In this document: in pieces, positions 13,811 through 19,437 of the stretch | How positions within the stretch are numbered: position 1 is the first letter of the stretch | Layout of the letters: every line of letters starts with the position of its first letter | Assembly (NCBI GenBank): GCA_031409695.1 | Contig: JANNXS010000088.1 | Location: forward strand, 1-19,437 | Reading direction: 5' to 3' | DNA: 19,437 nt | Source: JABFRJ01 sp031409695 | GTDB lineage: Bacteria > Pseudomonadota > Alphaproteobacteria > Rhizobiales > Hyphomicrobiaceae | Position numbers and translations under genes: made by a program | Notes under the pieces: generated by a model | The model's input: the letters and a program-made list of their open reading frames with translations, nothing else | Database searches by the model: none | Told to the model about the DNA's origin: nothing

Positions 13811-14725
13811 TTAAAATGGACCGACGACGCGCTGACTGGTTTCACGCATGAATTTGGCGAGTTCAGCATAGTGGCTTTTTCCACTTCCATTGCTGCTTTT
13901 TCGCCAGGCTACCCCGACCTTACGCAACAGAGGTGCTCCCGAGACGGTGATCACGCGAATTGTTCTGTCTTTGGTCAGATTCGTTTTCACATACAGCCCG
14001 GGCAGAAACGACGCCCCTAGCCCCGTCGCCACCATCTCGCGCAGGGTATCAAGGCTCGTACCGGCATAGTTTTTCAGGATTGTTGCTCCGACGCTTGTGC
14101 AATATTTTTCGACGATTGCATGTAACGGATGCCCGGCTTCTAAAGCTAGAACACCGAGATCTTTGAGGTCACTTGGCAGCACTTCATTCTTGCGCGCAAG
14201 CTCATGATCCGCCGACACAACCAGCAACAGCGGCTCATCATAGAGTTCCAGCGTGTCGAACTCACCACTTGAGAATGGAAGGGGAGCAATGGCAATGTCA
14301 TACGTGCCGCCTGCCAGGCCGTTAGGTAAGGCGCCTGGCAACTCCTCGCGCACGTAAAACCGAAGCTCCGGGTATTGTTTTTTCAAATCCGGCACGAGCC
14401 GCGGCACAAGCGAGGGGCCGATCGATGCCGGAATGCCAAGCCGGACGACGCCGGAGAGCTTTTGATTATGGCTAACGCCGATGGCGCGGATTTCTCGAAC
14501 ATCCCGCAACACGCGACGTGCAATTTCAGCAATTTCAGCACCGGCTGGCGTCATGACCACACGTGATCGCGAGCGCTCAACGAGTTCAATGCCGAGACGA
14601 TCCTCCATGGCCTTTAACTGCCCAGACAGCGTCGGTTGCGTTGTGTTCGCTTGCTCCGCGGCGCGACGGAAGTGGCGCACATCGGCAATGGCGACGAGGT
14701 ATTCAAGTTGACGGACGGTTGGCAC
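13811..14725 (-). CDS. LysR-family regulator, OxyR-like but lacking the peroxidatic cysteine
   Basis: This 304-residue transcription factor has a winged helix-turn-helix at about 1-60 (MPTVRQLEYL, RRAAEQANTTQPTLSGQLKA) and a substrate-binding-type sensor domain after about 90. Overall it matches OxyR-type hydrogen-peroxide regulators. At the site matching Cys199 of E. coli OxyR this protein has Pro200 (LEAGHPLHA), while the partner position keeps Cys209. Disulphide sensing as in OxyR is therefore not possible. The start is a GTG at 14725, where LysR proteins normally begin. It is transcribed away from dgt, with 354 bases between. Nested palindromes at 14803-14861 upstream are likely its own operator. 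Confidence 0.9.
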   Translation of the reverse strand: MPTVRQLEYLVAIADVRHFRRAAEQANTTQPTLSGQLKAMEDRLGIELVERSRSRVVMTPAGAEIAEIARRVLRDVREIRAIGVSHNQKLSGVVRLGIPASIGPSLVPRLVPDLKKQYPELRFYVREELPGALPNGLAGGTYDIAIAPLPFSSGEFDTLELYDEPLLLVVSADHELARKNEVLPSDLKDLGVLALEAGHPLHAIVEKYCTSVGATILKNYAGTSLDTLREMVATGLGASFLPGLYVKTNLTKDRTIRVITVSGAPLLRKVGVAWRKSSNGSGKSHYAELAKFMRETSQRVVGPF

Positions 14726-15079
14726 GTCTGGATCCTGATGCGGGTTGATGGCGGGAACGTTTGGCCGACGGTTGGGAGATGGAGTGTGAGGTGGATGCTA
14801 GAGATCTTGTAAGATCGGTACGTTCGATCCAACCATAAGAGATCAATCGTTTTAATCGATTTGTCAGAAGCGGGCGCAAATTCGTTGGGTTTGCCGGTTG
14901 GGTGGTAACCGTCGGCGGTCGCGTACGCCTAACGCATGGGCAGCATTGTGATATCGCGGCGCATGACCCTTGCCGGTTAAAATCATACCATCGGCAGTGC
15001 GTAAACTGGCTTCGTTTTCTCGTTGGCCTGTACGAACAAGCCATCGCCATGGCTTGTAAGTCGTGATTTGAGGACGGCC
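14726..15079. other. Divergent intergenic region between LysR-type gene and dgt
   Basis: These 354 bases hold the dyad-rich operator-like segment near 14803-14861. A possible imperfect hairpin at about 14892-14915 has GGTT/AACC arms. No gene was recognised. erpA, which I recall as sometimes divergent from dgt in relatives, is absent. No convincing promoter boxes were seen for dgt. Confidence 0.4.
14803..14861. promoter_or_regulatory. Probable LysR operator: overlapping palindromes
   Basis: Two palindromes share the core ATCG-N7-CGAT: GATCG/CGATC at 14813-14829 and AATCG/CGATT at 14845-14861. Each contains the LysR consensus T-N11-A, and the 4-7-4 spacing equals that of OxyR half-sites. Their centres are 32 bases apart, about three helical turns, so they face the same side. 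A third perfect dyad, GATCTT-GT-AAGATC (14803-14816), overlaps the first. They lie 78-136 bases before the regulator's GTG. Confidence 0.6.
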
Positions 15080-16210
15080 ATGCGCAACGCCTTTGCAACC
15101 GACCCGGCGATGAGCCGCGGCCGCCTCGTGACCGAGGCCGCCTGCCCCATGCGCACGGCATTTCAACGCGACCGCGACCGCATTGTACACGCTACCGCGT
15201 TCCGGCGTCTGACCTACAAAACTCAAGTGTTCGTATTTCATGAGGGCGATCACTACCGCACGCGACTGACGCACAGCCTCGAAGTGGCGCAAATTGCCCG
15301 GTCCATCGCCCGCATGCTGCAGTTAGACGAAGACCTCGCCGAGGCGCTCGCGCTGGCACACGACCTCGGCCACCCTCCCTTTGGGCATGCTGGCGAGCGG
15401 GCGTTGAATGCGCTCATGCAGCCCTATGGCGGCTTCGATCACAATGCGCAAAGCATCAAAGTCGTGACGCGCCTAGAACGGAAGTATCTGGCGTTCGATG
15501 GTTTGAACCTGACGTTTGAAACCCTTGAAGGCCTCGCCAAACATAACGGCCCCTTGCAAGCAGGCCCGGTCCGCAATGCTCTCAATGAGGCCAACGTGTT
15601 GGCCCATCTTGCGCTCGACACAGCGGCTTCGCCCGAGGCTGAAACAGCGGCCATTGCCGACGATATCGCCTACAATAACCACGACATCGACGATGGTCTG
15701 CGTGCGGGGCTTCTCGTGATTGAAGACTTAGTGGACGTGCCCCTGGTCGGACGTTTTGTAAGGGACGCACTCGCCGTCAAAGGTTCGGACAGTTTGCGCG
15801 CTATTTACGAGGTCAACCGACGCATGATCACGAATATGATCGCTGATGTCGTCGACAACGCACGACGCGGGATGCGGTCCGCGCCCGACACTGACCGCGC
15901 GGCTTTGGTCGCGTTTTCGTCTACCATGGCCCACGAACTCGCAGGGCTACGCGCGCACCTATTTTCCCATGTTTACCGCCACCCGCGCGTGACGCATGTC
16001 ATGGTGCAAGCGGAAAACATCGTGCGCGATCTGTTCACCCGTTACCTCGCCGATCCCGCGGCGTTGCCGGGTGCCCGCAGTGCCATCGCAGGTGCGATGG
16101 ACGACCATGCCCGCGCGCACTTGGTCTGCGACTTCGCGGCCGGCATGACGGACCGCTATGCCATCGCCGAACACCGCCGCTTGTTTGACGCAACGCCTGA
16201 ACTGCGTTAG
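15080..16210 (+). CDS. dgt: dGTP triphosphohydrolase-like HD-domain protein
   Basis: The protein has 376 residues and cleaves dNTPs (typically dGTP) to nucleoside and triphosphate, limiting dNTP pools. The ATG at 15080 has GAGGACGG a few bases before it; an upstream in-frame TTG at 15023 lacks family similarity. The usual opening SRGRLVTEAACPMRTAFQRD (12-31) is followed by RDRIVHATAFRRL and YKTQVFVFHEGDHYRTRLTHS. The HD metal ligands are His65 and His94-Asp95 (ALAHDLGHPPFGHAGE), with a further Asp in NNHDIDDG. Length fits the shorter bacterial type 2 proteins. The gene precedes argS, as commonly seen in Rhizobiales, with a terminator between them. Confidence 0.94.
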   Translation: MRNAFATDPAMSRGRLVTEAACPMRTAFQRDRDRIVHATAFRRLTYKTQVFVFHEGDHYRTRLTHSLEVAQIARSIARMLQLDEDLAEALALAHDLGHPPFGHAGERALNALMQPYGGFDHNAQSIKVVTRLERKYLAFDGLNLTFETLEGLAKHNGPLQAGPVRNALNEANVLAHLALDTAASPEAETAAIADDIAYNNHDIDDGLRAGLLVIEDLVDVPLVGRFVRDALAVKGSDSLRAIYEVNRRMITNMIADVVDNARRGMRSAPDTDRAALVAFSSTMAHELAGLRAHLFSHVYRHPRVTHVMVQAENIVRDLFTRYLADPAALPGARSAIAGAMDDHARAHLVCDFAAGMTDRYAIAEHRRLFDATPELR

Positions 16211-16292
16211 CGGCGGCCGTATCAGTTACGTTCCGGTCGATTGTGCGTCCCACGTCGGTGTTTGACCTCGGTCCGGCACCACAAACATAGCC

Positions 16293-16320
16293 GCTGCGTG
16301 TTGCGCAGCCTTTGTTTTGT
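16293..16320 (+). terminator. Rho-independent terminator after dgt
   Basis: Perfect 6-bp stem GCTGCG (16293-16298) and CGCAGC (16304-16309) with a 5-base loop, then CTTTGTTTTGT. It lies 82 bases past the dgt stop and 38 bases before the argS start, so argS likely has its own promoter or depends on readthrough. Confidence 0.55.
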
Positions 16321-16358
16321 CGTGAGGTACGAGGTTAGACCCGAGGTTAGTTACCGCC

Positions 16359-18170
16359 ATGAACATCTATGCCGAAACCGCAGCCCGCATTGCCAAGGCT
16401 CTAGACAGCCTCAAGGCTGCCGGGCGGCTGCCCGTCGATGTTGCGACGCCAACTTTCACGGTTGAGCCACCTCGCGACGCGAGCCACGGCGATATTGCAT
16501 CGAACGTTGCGATGATGTTGGCGAAACCAGCCCAAATGAAGCCCCGGGAAATTGCCGAACTCCTGGCCGAAACTCTCAAGACCGATGCAGACATTGCCAA
16601 GGTCGAAGTGGCTGGACCGGGCTTTCTCAACATTACCCTTGCGCCGTCGGTCTGGCACGGTCTGATCCGTGCAATCGCAGCTGAAGGCGCCAACTATGGC
16701 CGTCCCGGCATCGGCCGCGGCGTCAAGGTCAACGTCGAATACGTCTCAGCAAACCCAACCGGGCCGATGCACGTGGGTCATTGCCGCGGCGCGGTGTTTG
16801 GCGATGCACTTGCGAGCCTCCTCGCTTTCGCTGGGTATGATGTCACGCGCGAGTATTACATTAACGACGCCGGCGGACAGGTGAACACGCTCGCCCGCTC
16901 GGTGTTCTTGCGTTACCGCGAAGCGCTCGGCGAGGCGATCACGATCCCCGAGGGTTACTACCCCGGCGAATATCTCATTCCAGTCGGCAAGGCCCTGGCC
17001 GAGACCCACGGCAAGGCGCTTCTTTCCCAGCCCGAGGCTGAGTGGCTGCCTGAGGTGCGCAAGTTCGCGACCGACCTCATGATGGTCGAGATCAAGAGCG
17101 ATTTGCTCGCGCTCAACATCAAGCACGACGTATTTTTCTCGGAAGCCTCACTTAAGCAGGGAAATGTTGATCGGATTGCGGACGCCATCACCGAACTGCG
17201 GCTCGCCGGCCATGTCGCGCAAGGCCGCCTCGAAAAGCCACTCGGCCACGACGGTGACGACTGGGAGGATCGCGAGCAAACGCTGTTTCGATCATCGGCG
17301 TTTGGCGACGATACTGATCGTGCGCTGCAGAAATCTGACGGCAGCTACACCTACTTCGCTGGCGATGTCGCCTATCACCACGACAAGATAAAACGCGGCT
17401 ATCGTCACCTGATCAACGTACTTGGCGCCGATCACGTTGGCTATATCCACCGGTTGCTTGCGCTCGTTGCGGCCTTGTCCGGCGGCACGGTACCGCTGAA
17501 TGCCAAGGGTAAATTGAAAGAGTGGAGCAGCGCCGGGGGTACGGCGGATATGGATATTCGTATCGTCAACATGGTCAATCTCTTGAAGGACGGTGAACCC
17601 TTCAAGATGTCCAAGCGCTCGGGAAATTTCGTCACATTGCGGGACGTGGTCGATGAGGTCGGCCCAGATCCGGTGCGCTTTATGATGCTCTATCGCAAGG
17701 AACTCGAACCCCTCGATTTTGATTTGGCCAAGGTGGTGGAACAGTCAAAAGAGAACCCGGTCTTTTACGTGCAGATGGGGCATGCGCGCGCCAAATCCGT
17801 GTTTCGCAATGTGAAAGACACGTTCCCGGACCTTGGCGACCCAACGGCCGTCCGCGGTTTGGCAGACCTGTCCGCCCTCACTGACCCGGGCGAACTGGCG
17901 CTGATCAAGAAGCTAGCATCTTATCCGCAGATGCTAGCCGGTGCAGCCAAGGCTCGCGAGCCCCACAAGATTGCCTTCTACCTGTACGAAGTGGCATCCG
18001 AATTCCACGGCCATTGGTCACGAGGCAACGATTTGCCACATTTGCGGTTCATTCAAGCCAGCGACAAAAAGCTAACAGCAGAACGTCTTGCACTGGTCGA
18101 CGCGTTTGCCCAAGTTGTGTCATCTGGATTAACGATTCTTGGCGTCACGGCGCCGGACGAGTTGAGATAG
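16359..18170 (+). CDS. argS: Arginyl-tRNA synthetase
   Basis: This class I synthetase of 603 residues charges tRNA-Arg in the cytosol. The N-terminal tRNA-recognition (Add-1) domain is at about 1-90, including HGDIASNVAMMLAK and GPGFLNITL. The HIGH-type motif is HVGH at 138-141 (ANPTGPMHVGHCRGA). The KMSKS-type loop is KMSKR at 416-420. The C-terminal anticodon-binding DALR-like domain ends near VVSSGLTILGVTAPDELR. All expected motifs are present and the length is normal. The ATG at 16359 fits the family start (MNIYAETAARIAKAL); the nearest ribosome-binding match, GAGG, is distant, so initiation may be modest. Two short direct repeats, CGAGGTTAG, lie just upstream. Confidence 0.97.
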   Translation: MNIYAETAARIAKALDSLKAAGRLPVDVATPTFTVEPPRDASHGDIASNVAMMLAKPAQMKPREIAELLAETLKTDADIAKVEVAGPGFLNITLAPSVWHGLIRAIAAEGANYGRPGIGRGVKVNVEYVSANPTGPMHVGHCRGAVFGDALASLLAFAGYDVTREYYINDAGGQVNTLARSVFLRYREALGEAITIPEGYYPGEYLIPVGKALAETHGKALLSQPEAEWLPEVRKFATDLMMVEIKSDLLALNIKHDVFFSEASLKQGNVDRIADAITELRLAGHVAQGRLEKPLGHDGDDWEDREQTLFRSSAFGDDTDRALQKSDGSYTYFAGDVAYHHDKIKRGYRHLINVLGADHVGYIHRLLALVAALSGGTVPLNAKGKLKEWSSAGGTADMDIRIVNMVNLLKDGEPFKMSKRSGNFVTLRDVVDEVGPDPVRFMMLYRKELEPLDFDLAKVVEQSKENPVFYVQMGHARAKSVFRNVKDTFPDLGDPTAVRGLADLSALTDPGELALIKKLASYPQMLAGAAKAREPHKIAFYLYEVASEFHGHWSRGNDLPHLRFIQASDKKLTAERLALVDAFAQVVSSGLTILGVTAPDELR

Positions 18171-18235
18171 AGTAAGACTTGAGTTTTGTGAGCCTCGCGG
18201 TGGCATGGGGTGGCGGGTGAAACGGCGGTCCGCGT

Positions 18236-18277
18236 GTGTTTATGATTGGCTTTTCATGAGAGCCGTTTGATAAACAC
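18236..18277. other. Interrupted inverted repeat between argS and the SPOR gene
   Basis: GTGTTTAT (18236-18243) matches ATAAACAC (18270-18277) exactly. Inside it, GGCT (18248-18251) pairs with AGCC (18261-18264). This gives a two-stem hairpin 66 bases after the argS stop. No T-run follows on the plus strand, so it is not a standard terminator; it may be an operator, mRNA-processing site or weak terminator. Confidence 0.4.
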
Positions 18278-18397
18278 TTGTCCGCTGGTGACTTGCCCAG
18301 GAGCAACCGCTTCAACGGTGCGGGCTCGGGGCACGTCGTGGGCGGTGGGAGAGCCGACCACGAGGTCGCATTCGGGTTCACGCAGAAAGATCAAGCG

Positions 18398-19437
18398 ATG
18401 TCTCGGTCAAACAACACGGGGCGTGGAGGGTACGCCGCCCCAGCGCAACCGCAGCAGCCGTCGGTTCAACCGCATCCGGCAGCCGGCCAATGGCGCCATC
18501 CGCTCGACATCGAAGATCCCAGCCAAAACGTTCCGCCGCCGCATTGGCCGCCGCAGAGCCATGCGCCACCGCATCCAGACGACCATTCGGCTCATGCGTA
18601 TCCGGCCCAGCCGCACCAAGCTCCCTACCACGGAGCGACCGACCCTTACGCGTCTCAGTCTGCACAGGCTCATCACCAGGGATATGCGCCACAAGCCTTT
18701 CCGTCCGCCGATGCGTATCAGCAGCCGACGCTTGCACAGCAGGACGCTTATGGACGCGGTGGCCTTGCGACATACGCGCCCCAACCCGCTCATGATCCGG
18801 GCACATATCCACAACACTCCCAATGGTCGCCGCCGCAACCGCTCGATCAACGCGCGCCCGATCCGCGAGGTTATGACCTCCGCGAATATGCCCCTGGGAT
18901 GGGCGCGCCTGCCCACGCCGGTTCAGCCGAGCCGGCGTTCTCTCACGACCCCTATGGTCGCCCGGTGCCGCGTCCACTGCCGCCTGCGGGCCAACACTTG
19001 CCAGCTCATGCTTACGCGCAGGAGCCAAGTTTCTCGGCGCCAAACGCCTATAATGATCCGCGCACGCAAGCACCCGCGGCACTGACGTATCCGGCAACTT
19101 ACCCAACTTCGAATGTCCAGGCGCCGATGCCAGCACCTGTGCCTTATCGGCAGCAACCCACGGGCCTCGGTGCTCAACCGCATGTCCAGCAAGATCCACA
19201 GTCGCAAGACAGCCTCGAAGAGGTTGAATTTGAAGACGAAGAAGAGGAAGCACCTCGTCGCGGCCGCACGCTTTTAATTGTCGGAGCGTTGGTCGGAGCC
19301 ATCTTTGTCGGCGGTGGACTTGCTTACACTTACCGGGCTTTGAGTGGCGGTGGGAAAACACCAATTCTCTCAGCTGATAAGTCGGCCGTGAAAACCAAAA
19401 CTAACACGCCGGGTCAAAAGATCGCTGAACAGGCGCC
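18398..19437 (+). CDS. SPOR-family cell-envelope protein, N-terminal part (runs off right edge)
   Basis: The frame is open for 346 codons without a stop and leaves the window. It begins MSRSNNTGRGGYAAPAQPQQ. Residues 1 to about 270 are low-complexity and rich in Pro, Gln, Ala, His and Tyr (HAYPAQPHQAPYHG, DPYGRPVPRPLPP). An acidic block follows at 274-284 (EEVEFEDEEEE), then a basic stop RRGRT and one membrane helix at about 292-312 (LLIVGALVGAIFVGGGLAY). The rest would be periplasmic. This plan and its position after argS match SPOR-domain proteins of Rhizobiales, which bind denuded peptidoglycan at division sites. The SPOR domain itself is beyond the edge. The ATG at 18398 has a weak AGAAAGA site; a GTG at 18338 is an alternative start. 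Confidence 0.75.
   Translation, partial: MSRSNNTGRGGYAAPAQPQQPSVQPHPAAGQWRHPLDIEDPSQNVPPPHWPPQSHAPPHPDDHSAHAYPAQPHQAPYHGATDPYASQSAQAHHQGYAPQAFPSADAYQQPTLAQQDAYGRGGLATYAPQPAHDPGTYPQHSQWSPPQPLDQRAPDPRGYDLREYAPGMGAPAHAGSAEPAFSHDPYGRPVPRPLPPAGQHLPAHAYAQEPSFSAPNAYNDPRTQAPAALTYPATYPTSNVQAPMPAPVPYRQQPTGLGAQPHVQQDPQSQDSLEEVEFEDEEEEAPRRGRTLLIVGALVGAIFVGGGLAYTYRALSGGGKTPILSADKSAVKTKTNTPGQKIAEQA

Noticed and set aside
14864..15292. Minus-strand open frame of 142 codons overlapping the dgt start
   Set aside because: It runs antisense into conserved dgt codons and has no family-like content.
18246..19085. Plus-strand open frame of 279 codons overlapping the SPOR gene
   Set aside because: It is in another frame, extremely Arg/Thr-rich, and lacks any recognisable feature. 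The 18398 frame explains the region.
18378..19364. Long antisense open frame of 328 codons opposite the SPOR gene
   Set aside because: It mirrors the GC-rich low-complexity sense gene, has Arg/Ala/His-rich content without domain character, and the sense frame has the expected TM and acidic blocks.

Overview
The window looks like a chromosomal segment of an alphaproteobacterium of the order Hyphomicrobiales (Rhizobiales). Four things point there. dgt, argS and a SPOR-type envelope protein follow one another. pgsA is joined directly to moaD. A GltD-like flavoprotein with two ferredoxin clusters resembles the Rhizobiales form. A pair of ~105-bp two-hairpin repeats resembles the dispersed intergenic repeats of that order. 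Base composition is moderately GC-rich. No tRNA, rRNA or CRISPR array was seen. Taxonomy is inferred from gene order and protein style, not from a search.

Layout. 1-140: probable 5' end of an insertion sequence whose transposase (minus) runs off the left edge. 200-2128 (minus): an iron-sulphur flavoprotein oxidoreductase, divergent from carA (2421-3653, plus). carA converges on the alpha (biotin) subunit of an acyl-CoA carboxylase (3698-5689, minus). A glutathione S-transferase-like gene (5929-6567, plus) sits between two same-orientation repeats, and the second repeat supplies its stop codon. 6731-8773 (minus): a five-helix membrane protein with a long pentapeptide-repeat domain, ending inside a 13-bp tandem repeat. 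8774-9237: a mostly non-coding stretch with one possible 27-residue membrane peptide. 9238-10139 (minus): pgsA-moaD with a 1-base stop/start overlap. 10232-12676 (minus): an uncharacterised cytosolic protein and a DUF4403 lipoprotein, preceded by a 16-bp tandem repeat. 12881-13705 (minus): an acyl-CoA thioesterase-like protein. 13811-14725 (minus): an OxyR-like LysR regulator. Its upstream region carries nested dyad symmetries that look like its operator. 15080 to the right edge (plus): dgt, a terminator, argS and the start of a SPOR-family cell-envelope gene.

Function. Most genes are housekeeping: pyrimidine/arginine precursor synthesis (carA), phospholipid synthesis (pgsA), molybdopterin synthesis (moaD), dNTP control (dgt) and translation (argS). 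Accessory or poorly described genes fill the middle: the GST, the pentapeptide membrane protein, the DUF4403 pair and the thioesterase. No defence island, biosynthetic cluster or phage was found. The best leads are the covarying repeat pair around the GST gene, the twin palindromes before the Cys-deficient OxyR-like regulator, and the pentapeptide membrane protein.
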